This document shows positions 1 through 5,919 of a stretch of 8,775 nt of DNA, in pieces. Both the position numbers and the translations under genes were made by a program. This DNA is from Pseudomonadota bacterium (GTDB lineage: Bacteria > Pseudomonadota > Alphaproteobacteria > Acetobacterales > Acetobacteraceae), in assembly GCA_023424475.1 (NCBI GenBank), contig JAFADX010000166.1:1-8775 (forward strand). Direction: 5' to 3'. The notes under the pieces were generated by a model, which did no database searches, had not been told where the DNA came from, and saw only the letters and a program-made list of their open reading frames with translations. Position 1 is the stretch's first letter; every line of letters begins with the position of its first letter.

Positions 1-1218
1 CTGGAAGGCGGCCCGGCCGAGGCACGCGCGCTCGCCCCACGCATCTTCGCCGCGCTGGAGGCGGCGGAACTGCGCGGCACCGCCTTCGCGATCGAGGGGC
101 AGGAGGCGCGGATCGCCGTCTCCGGCGGGCGCTTCCGCACCTTGGCGCAGGTCGCGGGGCGCGTGGTGCGCGCCGTGCAGCCGGTCCTGCCGCCGGACGT
201 CGAGCGCATCGTCATCGCCTGGTCGCGTGACGGGCTCGAGATCGCGCGGCTGATGGTGCTGCGTTCGGCCGTCGAGGCGGCGGCGCGTGGCCAGGGCAGC
301 GCGGAGGAAATCTTCGCCAGCGCGATGCTGATGGCGCCGGGCGATCCCTTCGCCAACGCCGCCCGCGCGCCGGGGCCTTTCATCGACTGGGGCTTCGAGC
401 CGCGGGCGCGGGTGATCCTCGGCGATCCGTCGCGCACGCTGCTGTGGCAGGTGGCGCTGGCGGCGAGCGCGCGGCTCGAACTGGGGCACGGCCTCTCGCT
501 GGCCGGCAGCGTGGCGCAGGTGGTGGCGCAGAACCTGGACAACGCGGCGCCATCCGACAGCGTGCTGCCGCATGTGCGCTCGGACTACGCGCTCTATGCC
601 GAGGAAGGCCGCACGCTCGCCATCCCGACCCTCTATGTCGAAGGGCTGTGGTCGCTCGCGCCCGACGTCTTCGCGCGGGCCTCGGCGGGCTACCTGGAGC
701 CGATGTTCGCCGGCATCTCGGGCGAGGTGCTGTGGCGGCCGCATGACCGGCCCTGGGGGCTTGGCCTCGACATCGCCCATGTCGGGCAGCGCGACTACGA
801 CCAGCGCCTCGGGCTGCAGGACTACCGGGTCACGACGGGCCAGGTCTCGCTCCATGCCGACCTGCCGTGGTGGAACCTGACGACGACGCTGCGCGGCGGG
901 CGCTACCTGGCGGGCGACTGGGGCGGCACGGTCGAGGTCGCGCGCCGCTTCGATTCCGGCATCGAGGTCGGCGCCTTCGCGACCTTCACGGACGTCTCCT
1001 ATTCCCGGTTCGGAGAGGGCTCCTTCGACAAGGGGATCTTCTTCCGCATCCCGCTCGACATCTTCGGGGTGCAGAGCCGGTCCTCCTTCGGCGCCGTCAT
1101 CCGCCCGACCCAGCGCGACGGCGGGCAGCGCCTGCAGGTGGAGAACCAGCTCTGGGAGGTGACGCGGGACGGGCGGGAGGACTCGCTGCGGCGCGGGGTG
1201 GGGTGGTTCACGCGGTAG
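1..1218 (+). CDS. yjbH: YjbH-family exopolysaccharide outer-membrane protein, C-terminal part
   Basis: The reading frame is open from the first base to a TAG at 1216-1218, giving 405 residues of a protein that begins upstream of the window. The sequence looks like the C-terminal beta-strand-rich half of YjbH (GfcD) proteins: many alternating short strands rich in Trp, Tyr and Gly, and near the end a stretch with EVGAFATFTDV and FGEGSFDKGIFFRIPLD, which I recognise as the family's conserved C-terminal signature. YjbH proteins are usually about 700 residues and are predicted outer-membrane proteins acting with YjbE, YjbF and YjbG in exopolysaccharide or group 4 capsule production; their exact biochemical role is not settled. 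The partner lipoprotein YjbF lies nearby at 2349-3047 on the other strand. A TTG at 142 could be taken as a start, but the coding sequence clearly continues upstream of it. The family call is confident; the gene is partial only because of the window edge. Confidence 0.88.
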   Translation: MEGGPAEARALAPRIFAALEAAELRGTAFAIEGQEARIAVSGGRFRTLAQVAGRVVRAVQPVLPPDVERIVIAWSRDGLEIARLMVLRSAVEAAARGQGSAEEIFASAMLMAPGDPFANAARAPGPFIDWGFEPRARVILGDPSRTLLWQVALAASARLELGHGLSLAGSVAQVVAQNLDNAAPSDSVLPHVRSDYALYAEEGRTLAIPTLYVEGLWSLAPDVFARASAGYLEPMFAGISGEVLWRPHDRPWGLGLDIAHVGQRDYDQRLGLQDYRVTTGQVSLHADLPWWNLTTTLRGGRYLAGDWGGTVEVARRFDSGIEVGAFATFTDVSYSRFGEGSFDKGIFFRIPLDIFGVQSRSSFGAVIRPTQRDGGQRLQVENQLWEVTRDGREDSLRRGVGWFTR

Positions 1219-1247
1219 GCCCTCGGGCCTTTGGCGGGAGGAGTTCG

Positions 1248-1268
1248 GGGGAGGGCGGAGCCCTCCCC
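1248..1268. repeat. Perfect GC-rich hairpin after yjbH
   Basis: GGGGAGGGC at 1248-1256 pairs perfectly with GCCCTCCCC at 1260-1268 around a three-base loop (GGA). It lies 29 bp after the yjbH stop codon in the 91-bp gap before the transferase gene. No T-run follows, so it is not a classical intrinsic terminator. It could stabilise the yjbH mRNA 3' end, weakly terminate, or be a dispersed extragenic palindrome. The structure is seen directly; the role is inference. Confidence 0.6.
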
Positions 1269-1309
1269 GTCTGGACGCCCCGCCCTTCGCGAGTCATAGC
1301 CCCGCCCCC

Positions 1310-2365
1310 ATGCAGTTCGAAGCCGTCCTCCGGCACCTCGCCTTCGCCGCCGCCTTGGCGCTGCTCTCCGCGGCGGCGGTGCGGGCGATGATCGCCTGGC
1401 CGATCCTCGACCATCCCAATGCGCGGTCGAGCCATGTGCGCCCGACGCCCCGGGGCGGCGGCGCCGGCGTGGTGCTCGCCTTCGTGGCGGGGATGGCGGT
1501 GCTCTATGCGGGCGCGGAGTTCGCGCGCCTGCCGCCGCCCCAGTTCGTCGGCGTGATCGGCGCGGCGGTGGCGATCGCGGGGGTCTCGCTGTGGGACGAC
1601 GTGGCGGATCTGCGCTTTGCGGTGAAGCTCGCGGCGCAGGCGGTGGCCGCGCTGGTGGCGATCGGATCGGGCCTGGTGCTCGAACGCCTGGCGCTGCCGA
1701 TCTGGGGCGAGGTGCCGCTCGGCTGGGCCGGGACCGCGATCACCCTGTTCTGGATCGTCGGCTGCACCAACGCGATCAACTTCATGGACGGGCTGGACGG
1801 GTTGGTCGGCGGGTCGGTGTTCCTGGCCTCGGGGATCCTTTGCGTCATCGCGGGGCAGCAGGGCGGGTGGTTCGTCTATGCGGCCGCCCTGTTCCTGGCC
1901 GCGGGCCTGGCGGGCTTCCTGCCGTTCAACCTGCATCCGGCGCGGATCTTCATGGGCGACGTGGGCAGCCAGTTCCTCGGCTTCATGATGGCGGTGCTGG
2001 CGGTGGCGGCGGCCGGCTTCGACGCGGCGCAGATCTCCTTCCTGATCGTGCCGCTGCTGCTGTTCGGGCTGCTGTTCGACGCCGCCTTCACCCTGGCCCG
2101 CCGGGCCGCGATGGGCGAGCGGGTGGCGGCGGCGCACCGGACGCATCTTTACCAGATGGCGCAGCGTTCGGGGCTCGGCGTGCGGGTCGTCGCCGGCGTG
2201 CATTGGGGCTTCGTGCTGTTCCACGGGCTGCTCGCCTGGGCCTTCATGGAACTGCCGGTGGGCCAGAAGCCGATCGTCGTGCTGCCGGCGCTCGCGGTGC
2301 AGGCGGCCTGGCTCGCTTATGTGGCGCGGCGCGTGCGGCGCGCGGGGCTCACCTGGGCAGGGTGA
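1310..2365 (+). CDS. Polyprenyl-phosphate sugar-1-phosphate transferase (MraY/WecA/WbpL-type, glycosyltransferase family 4)
   Basis: This 351-residue, strongly hydrophobic protein has about ten predicted membrane segments and the hallmark cytoplasmic-loop motifs of the family. These are the N-terminal DHPNARSSHVRPTPRGGG (34-51), WDD (95-97, Mg-binding Asp pair), NAINFMDGLDG (154-164), FMGDVGS (214-220) and HRTHLYQ (276-282). Such enzymes transfer a HexNAc-1-phosphate from a UDP-sugar to undecaprenyl phosphate at the inner membrane, starting synthesis of O-antigen, capsule or exopolysaccharide units. The HLYQ form of the last motif resembles WbpL-like members more than WecA, so the sugar is unknown. 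The start at 1310 keeps the first membrane helix ahead of the DHPNARSSH motif; the next ATG, at codon 27, would lose it. No Shine-Dalgarno sequence precedes the ATG, which follows a C-rich stretch. The 3' end overlaps the convergent yjbF by 17 bp. The neighbouring yjbH and yjbF support a role in surface polysaccharide synthesis. The family is certain; the substrate is not. Confidence 0.93.
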   Translation: MQFEAVLRHLAFAAALALLSAAAVRAMIAWPILDHPNARSSHVRPTPRGGGAGVVLAFVAGMAVLYAGAEFARLPPPQFVGVIGAAVAIAGVSLWDDVADLRFAVKLAAQAVAALVAIGSGLVLERLALPIWGEVPLGWAGTAITLFWIVGCTNAINFMDGLDGLVGGSVFLASGILCVIAGQQGGWFVYAAALFLAAGLAGFLPFNLHPARIFMGDVGSQFLGFMMAVLAVAAAGFDAAQISFLIVPLLLFGLLFDAAFTLARRAAMGERVAAAHRTHLYQMAQRSGLGVRVVAGVHWGFVLFHGLLAWAFMELPVGQKPIVVLPALAVQAAWLAYVARRVRRAGLTWAG

Positions 2366-3047
2366 TGACCGCCTCGGGCGGCGGCGGCGCGCCCACCACC
2401 TCGACCACCAGGGGCGGCAGGTCGTCGCCGACCCACTGTTCGGAGCGGAACACCGCATGGGACCGCGCATCCGCCCAGAAGCGGTTGGTGAAGCGCGCGG
2501 CGCCGCGGCAGTTTTCGACGAAGAGCAGCGTATCCTCCGCCGGCGGCGGCGCGGCGTGCAGCCGGCAATCGAGCCGCAGCCCGAAGCGCATCCGCGCCGG
2601 GTCGCTCGCTGAGCGCATCACGTCGATCACGCGCGCGCTGCGCAGGCTGGCCTCGCCGATCTCGGGGAGGCGCAGCAGCGGATCGGTGCCGCCGTCGAAG
2701 CGCGTGGCGGCGAGGATCTGGCGCAGCCCGGCGGTGGCCACCACGCGCGGCCCGTCGGTCGCGACCACCACGCCGCCCGGGGTGCGCCACATCCGGCGCT
2801 CGCCTTCGGCCTGGGTCAGCCGGGCCAGGCCGCGCCGGCTGCCGAGGGTCAGGGCGAGGGCCGTCTCGCCCGGTTCGGCCGTGGCCTCGGCGGCCTCCCA
2901 GCGGCCTTCCGGCAGCGGGTCGGACGGGGCGAAGAGCGAGGCCGGCAGCGGGATGGGCCAGACCGCGGCCCGGAGCACGTCCGCGCCGGTGGTGTTGCCG
3001 CAGGCCGCGAGCGGCCACAGCAGGATCAGGATCCGAAGACCTCGCAT
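2349..3047 (-). CDS. yjbF: YjbF/GfcB-family outer-membrane lipoprotein
   Basis: The product has 232 residues. It begins with a short hydrophobic signal and a lipobox LAAC (13-16), so Cys16 should be lipidated after cleavage. The body fits YjbF (GfcB/YmcC) lipoproteins: a segment with RRMWRTPGGVVVATDGPRVV (85-104) leading into TAGL (105-108), two cysteines (161 and 180) that could form a disulfide, and a late NRFWAD (188-193) followed by FRSEQW. Family members take part in exopolysaccharide or group 4 capsule production with YjbH. Here the gene converges on the sugar-phosphate transferase, overlapping its end by 17 bp, and yjbH lies beyond on the opposite strand, unlike the usual single yjbEFGH operon. 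It lies 55 bp downstream of the EF-hand gene but appears to have its own promoter. The ATG at 3047 has no Shine-Dalgarno sequence, yet it gives a well-formed signal peptide with the expected Met-Arg start, and a leaderless transcript would account for the missing site. Confidence 0.85.
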   Translation of the reverse strand: MRGLRILILLWPLAACGNTTGADVLRAAVWPIPLPASLFAPSDPLPEGRWEAAEATAEPGETALALTLGSRRGLARLTQAEGERRMWRTPGGVVVATDGPRVVATAGLRQILAATRFDGGTDPLLRLPEIGEASLRSARVIDVMRSASDPARMRFGLRLDCRLHAAPPPAEDTLLFVENCRGAARFTNRFWADARSHAVFRSEQWVGDDLPPLVVEVVGAPPPPEAVITLPR

Positions 3048-3083
3048 ATAACGAGAATAGGACGAGGAAAATTAAACCGTCAC
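3047..3083 (-). promoter_or_regulatory. Candidate sigma-70-type promoter for a leaderless yjbF mRNA
   Basis: An AT-rich island in otherwise GC-rich DNA lies directly upstream of yjbF. On the minus strand GTGACG (3083-3078, 4 of 6 matches to TTGACA) is separated by 18 bp from TATTCT (3059-3054, 4 of 6 matches to TATAAT). The base seven positions after the -10 hexamer is the A of the yjbF ATG at 3047, so the transcript would be leaderless. This fits the absence of any purine-rich ribosome binding site. Both hexamers are imperfect and the start site is inferred. Confidence 0.45.
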
Positions 3084-3102
3084 GCGATTTTCCTGGCGGC
3101 TG

Positions 3103-3927
3103 TCACGGGGCCGCAAGACGCTCGATCAACGCGCGCAGCAGGCCCGCGCCCTCGTCGAGAGCCTGAAGCGCCACCGGCTGCCCCGCCGGGGCGCCTGTGC
3201 CCGGCGGGAAGGCGGCTCGGTCCTGCCCCAGCTCGGCCACCGAGAGCCGGCCGTCGCCGTCGTAGTCCAGGCTTTCGACCGTCAGCCGCGCCGCGCCGAG
3301 GGCCGCGATGCCGCCGAGCCCGACCGCCGCCGCGAGGGAATCCGAAGCCCCGCCATCCTGGGCGGCCAGCGCCCAGGCCGCCCCGCGCAGCATCCGCGCG
3401 ATCTCCGCGGTGCCGAGCAGCCCGTCGCCGGAGACGTCGCCGACGGTGACGACCTCCTGCAGGCAGGCAGTCGCCGCGCCGCCCTGGCAGACGGCCTCGA
3501 TGCGCTCGAGGGCGCCGAGGAAGGCGATGCCTTCGCCGTGCAGCAGGGCGAGGATCGGCGGCGGCGCCGCGCAGCGTTCCCAGCGGGTGGGCGGCCCGGC
3601 GCCCGGAAGCTGGTCGTCGAGCGTCTTGGCGTCGGGCTCGGCCGTCTCCAGCGCGTCGCCGTCGGCCCGCAGCATGACGCGCGGCGCCTCGGCGCCCCCG
3701 CCGATGCCGATGGTCCAGCCCTCCCGCTCCCGGATGCTGCGGAAGCGCACGAGCCGGGCCGGGCCATCCAGCGGCAGGCGCACGACGCTGCGGGCGGTGA
3801 CGTGCAGCAGGGCGTCCGGCGCGGCACAGGCGCCGAGCGACCAGGTGCCGCGCAGGCCCCCGGGCACGCCCTCGGCAAGGGCCGGCCCGGCGCAGGCGAG
3901 CAGGACGAGGGTCAGCAGGCGCTTCAT
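3103..3927 (-). CDS. Secreted EF-hand protein of unknown function
   Basis: The product has 274 residues. A signal peptide (about 1-18, cut after ALA) sends it across the inner membrane. The N-terminal domain (about 19-122) has alternating beta-type sequence starting GLRGTWSLGAC and ending RWERCA; its Cys34 and Cys119 could form a disulfide. I do not recognise this domain; a lipocalin-like or small beta-barrel fold is only a guess. The C-terminal half carries two canonical 12-residue EF-hand loops, 164-175 (DVSGDGLLGTAE) and 221-232 (DYDGDGRLSVAE). Both have acidic or Ser side chains at loop positions 1, 3 and 5 and Glu at 12, so periplasmic Ca2+ binding is likely. The ATG overlaps the stop of the upstream repeat-protein gene (ATGA), and a GAGGTGG about eight bases upstream, inside that gene's last codons, can serve as ribosome binding site, so the two are translationally coupled. 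The frame stays open far upstream, but only because of the high GC content; the signal peptide fixes the start. Confidence 0.8.
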   Translation of the reverse strand: MKRLLTLVLLACAGPALAEGVPGGLRGTWSLGACAAPDALLHVTARSVVRLPLDGPARLVRFRSIREREGWTIGIGGGAEAPRVMLRADGDALETAEPDAKTLDDQLPGAGPPTRWERCAAPPPILALLHGEGIAFLGALERIEAVCQGGAATACLQEVVTVGDVSGDGLLGTAEIARMLRGAAWALAAQDGGASDSLAAAVGLGGIAALGAARLTVESLDYDGDGRLSVAELGQDRAAFPPGTGAPAGQPVALQALDEGAGLLRALIERLAAP

Positions 3928-5381
3928 GGGATCACCACCTCGATGCCGGCGCAGAGGTCCGTGTCCTGCAGCACCGCCTCCCGCCCGTCGCGGAACACGG
4001 CGGTCAGGTCGGCGTGGCAGGGGGTGCCCTCGGGCGGGGCGAAGTCCACCGTCTCGCCGACGCCGAGCACGGTGCGGCCGAGCCGGTCCGGCCCGCGCGG
4101 TTCTCCCCGCGCGGCGACGTAGAGCTGCGCGATCGGTTCGGTCCCGCCGTTGCGCAGGCGCACGCTGCCCGGGCGCGGGCCGGGATCGGGGACCTCGCCC
4201 TCGTCCAGCCGGTCCGTCAGCGTCCAGCCGGGGCGGAGCACGATGACGCCGACTTCGCAGAGGTTGATGGCGGCGCGTTCCTCGGCCGCGCGGCGGTCCT
4301 CGAAGACGATTCGCAGGTCGGCCCGGCAGTCGCGCAGCCGGGCGGAGACCTCCAGGCGCGCGCCGCGGGGCAGCACCTCGTCGCCCAGCCGGTCGGGGCC
4401 CCAGTCCTCCTCGGCGCTGCCGGAGATGTAGACCTCCTGCACCATCGCCTCGTGGCGGTTCACCAGCAGGACCCGGCGTTCGGGCGGGCGCGGCGCGCCG
4501 GAACCGTCGAAGGCGACCTGACGGCTGGCGCAGAGATCCACGCCCTGCTTCACCTCCTCCGCCGTGTCCTCGTAGACCGCACGCAGGTCCCACAGGCATT
4601 CCCGGCCGCGCAGGCGCAGGGTGAAGCCGTCGCCCGCGGGGAGCATGTCGGTGCCGAGGCGATCCGGCCCCCAGGCTCCCGGGGCGCGGGTCGAGGCATA
4701 GAGCTCGCGGATCGTGCGGTCGGAGGTGTTCTCGATCCGTGCTTCGCGGCGCGGCGCGTCGGGGTCGCCGAAGACCACGCGCGGCTGGCGGCAGAGGTTG
4801 GCGGCGCGGCGGGTCTCCTCCTCCCCGTCCTCGAACACCGCGGTGATGTCGTAGACGCAGTCGCGCGTGCGGCCGAGGCGGATGCGGTAGTCGCGGCCGG
4901 CGGGCACCACGTTCTCGTCGAGGCGGTCCGGGCCGCGCTCCCCGGCGCCGGGCGGCGCGGCGAAGACCTGCAGGATCACGGTGTCGGTTTCGTTGCGCAC
5001 GGTCGCCTCCCGCAGCGGAATGGCGGGGTCGCCCAGCGTCACGCGGCGGTTCCGGCAGATGTTCTGCCGCCGGCGCCGCTCGCTGCCGTCCTGGAGGACG
5101 GCGCGGAATTCCAGCTCGCAGGCCGGGCCCGCGATGCGCGCACGGAAGGTGCCGCGGTCGGGAACGGTCTCCGCGCCAAGCAGGTCGGGGCCGGCATCCG
5201 CCGCGCCCGGGGCGGCGGCGTAGAGCTCGCGCAGGGTCAGCCCGGTCTGGTTGGCGATGACGGCTTCGCGCTCGCGGGCGGGGGGTGGCTGCGGTGCAGC
5301 ATTGCGCGGCCGGCCTTGTCCCTGCGCGACGAGCGGGAGCAAGGCGACAGTGACGGCCAACGCCAGCGAAATGAGGCGCAT
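3924..5381 (-). CDS. Secreted protein of five Cys-pair GPDxLG repeats
   Basis: The product has 485 residues. A signal peptide (about 1-22) and a short Pro/Arg-rich linker precede five tandem repeats of about 77-79 residues, at roughly 41-117, 127-205, 216-293, 305-383 and 407-485. Each repeat reads N-x-T/x-...-(R)ELY, then a GPDRLG-type motif (64-69, 150-155, 238-243, 328-333, 430-435), then a Cys followed by D-L/I-x-A-V-F-E-D-G, then a second Cys 21-23 residues after the first. All ten cysteines of the protein (88/109, 175/197, 262/284, 352/375, 455/477) belong to these pairs, which suggests one disulfide per domain in the periplasm or outside. The first three intervals between repeats are 87, 87 and 90 residues; a longer linker precedes the fifth. 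I recall similar WGPDRLG sequences in other alphaproteobacterial secreted proteins but know no function. The start at 5381 has AAAGG six to seven bases upstream and an excellent signal peptide. Its stop overlaps the start of the EF-hand gene, so the two products probably work together. Confidence 0.82.
   Translation of the reverse strand: MRLISLALAVTVALLPLVAQGQGRPRNAAPQPPPAREREAVIANQTGLTLRELYAAAPGAADAGPDLLGAETVPDRGTFRARIAGPACELEFRAVLQDGSERRRRQNICRNRRVTLGDPAIPLREATVRNETDTVILQVFAAPPGAGERGPDRLDENVVPAGRDYRIRLGRTRDCVYDITAVFEDGEEETRRAANLCRQPRVVFGDPDAPRREARIENTSDRTIRELYASTRAPGAWGPDRLGTDMLPAGDGFTLRLRGRECLWDLRAVYEDTAEEVKQGVDLCASRQVAFDGSGAPRPPERRVLLVNRHEAMVQEVYISGSAEEDWGPDRLGDEVLPRGARLEVSARLRDCRADLRIVFEDRRAAEERAAINLCEVGVIVLRPGWTLTDRLDEGEVPDPGPRPGSVRLRNGGTEPIAQLYVAARGEPRGPDRLGRTVLGVGETVDFAPPEGTPCHADLTAVFRDGREAVLQDTDLCAGIEVVIP
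3927..4163 (-). repeat. Protein repeat unit 5 (residues 407-485)
   Basis: Last unit, ending at the C-terminus of the protein. It has IAQLYVAARG, GPDRLG (430-435), Cys455, ADLTAVFRDG (457-466) and Cys477. Its last codons also provide the ribosome binding site for the EF-hand gene. Confidence 0.75.
4233..4469 (-). repeat. Protein repeat unit 4 (residues 305-383)
   Basis: Fourth unit. It has VQEVYISGS, WGPDRLG (327-333), LPRG, Cys352, ADLRIVFED (354-362) and Cys375. A longer, Pro-rich linker (about 384-406) separates it from unit 5. Confidence 0.78.
4503..4736 (-). repeat. Protein repeat unit 3 (residues 216-293)
   Basis: Third unit and close to a consensus. It has ENTSDRTIRELYAS (217-230), WGPDRLG (237-243), LPAG, Cys262, WDLRAVYED (264-272) and Cys284. 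Confidence 0.78.
4767..5003 (-). repeat. Protein repeat unit 2 (residues 127-205)
   Basis: Second unit. It has GPDRLD (150-155, Asp in place of the final Gly), Cys175, YDITAVFEDG (177-186) and Cys197. The first Cys lies 87 residues after that of unit 1. Confidence 0.75.
5031..5261 (-). repeat. Protein repeat unit 1 (residues 41-117)
   Basis: First unit of the repeat protein. It has RELY (51-54), GPDLLG (64-69, Leu in place of Arg), and Cys88 and Cys109. It is the most divergent unit around its central strand, with EFRAVLQDG where the others have AVFEDG or close variants. Confidence 0.7.
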
Positions 5382-5455
5382 CGAGGGCCTTTCGGGGGGC
5401 GGGGACGCCAGGATGCGAGTCTTGTGCGGTGCGGCGCAAGGGCAGCAATGCAACA

Positions 5456-5477
5456 CTGTGGCGGGAAAACGCCACAG
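5456..5477 (-). terminator. Perfect hairpin between the OmpA-like and repeat-protein genes
   Basis: On the minus strand CTGTGGCG, a six-base loop (TTTTCC) and CGCCACAG form a perfect 8-bp stem starting 13 bases after the stop of the OmpA-like gene. The bases that follow (TGTTGCATTG) are moderately T-rich but are not a clean T-run. It may terminate or attenuate transcription from the oxygenase/OmpA-like pair, or mark an mRNA processing site or operator ahead of the repeat-protein gene. The structure is seen; the role is inferred. Confidence 0.5.
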
Positions 5478-5490
5478 ATGCGCGGATGCC

Positions 5491-5919
5491 TCAGGGGGGC
5501 GGCAGCACCACGATCGTGACGGTGCGCGAGGCCGGCACGGCGGCGCGGATCCGCGGGCTGAAATGGGCGCTGCGCGCCTCCGCCCGGAGCCGGTCGCGTT
5601 CGATGCCGCGGGTCGAGAGCGCCCGGGCCACGTTGCGCGCGCGTTCCGCTGCGAGCCGGATGGAGGTGCTCGCCCCGCCTTCCCGACCCGCATGCCCGAG
5701 CACGCAGGCGACGCGGTCCGGATTGGCGCGCAGCACCTCCTCCGCCGCCGCGAGCGGGGAGCGCGCCGCATCGGTCACGCGTGCCGAACCGCGCGAGAAG
5801 GGGACCGAGAAGACGTCGTCCTCCACCTGTTCGGCGCCGACGCAGGAGAAGGGGCGGACCTGCGCGGCCGCCGGCAGGGCGAGCAGCAGCAGCGGCAGCA
5901 GGATCGCGACGGGGATCAT
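5491..5919 (-). CDS. Small secreted OmpA-C-like protein lacking the peptidoglycan-binding Asp
   Basis: The product has 142 residues: a signal peptide (about 1-19, cut after AAA) and then a single domain resembling the OmpA/MotB C-terminal peptidoglycan-binding fold. The segment GHAGREG (75-81) through LAAERARNV (89-97) to RGIERDRL (104-111) aligns without gaps to the E. coli OmpA region GYTDRIG ... LSERRAQSV ... KGIPADKI. In that alignment the conserved Arg (OmpA R286) is kept as R93, but the conserved Asp (OmpA D271) is Gly78. Binding to diaminopimelate in peptidoglycan may therefore be weak or lost. Cys26 and Cys72 could form a disulfide. There is no N-terminal barrel or lipobox, so a soluble periplasmic protein is expected. 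The ATG overlaps the stop of the upstream oxygenase gene (ATGA), indicating translational coupling. The family call rests on motif spacing and is fairly confident; the function is unknown. Confidence 0.78.
   Translation of the reverse strand: MIPVAILLPLLLLALPAAAQVRPFSCVGAEQVEDDVFSVPFSRGSARVTDAARSPLAAAEEVLRANPDRVACVLGHAGREGGASTSIRLAAERARNVARALSTRGIERDRLRAEARSAHFSPRIRAAVPASRTVTIVVLPPP

Noticed and set aside
142..144. TTG as start of the yjbH gene
   Set aside because: The same frame is open and protein-like from base 1, so the gene starts before the window. No ribosome binding site precedes this TTG.
1208..2470. Long minus-strand open frame opposite the transferase gene
   Set aside because: Its translation is low-complexity, rich in Arg, His, Gln and Pro, as expected antisense to a GC-rich gene. 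The plus-strand frame has clear family motifs and membrane segments.
1591..3051. Long plus-strand open frame running through the transferase and opposite yjbF
   Set aside because: Its Gly/Arg/Ala-rich translation has no recognisable domain and conflicts with two well-supported genes.
3928..5475. Upstream in-frame extension of the EF-hand gene
   Set aside because: The frame is open only because of high GC content. The extension is Arg/Pro-rich noise antagonistic to the repeat protein, while Met at 3927 begins a clear signal peptide with its own ribosome binding site.
4014..5519. Long plus-strand open frame opposite the repeat protein
   Set aside because: It is a shadow frame. The regular Cys-pair repeats and signal peptide are on the minus strand.
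5382..5771. Upstream extension of the repeat-protein gene to an earlier start
   Set aside because: It would bury the signal peptide inside the protein and run through the hairpin and the OmpA-like gene. The ATG at 5381 has AAAGG upstream.
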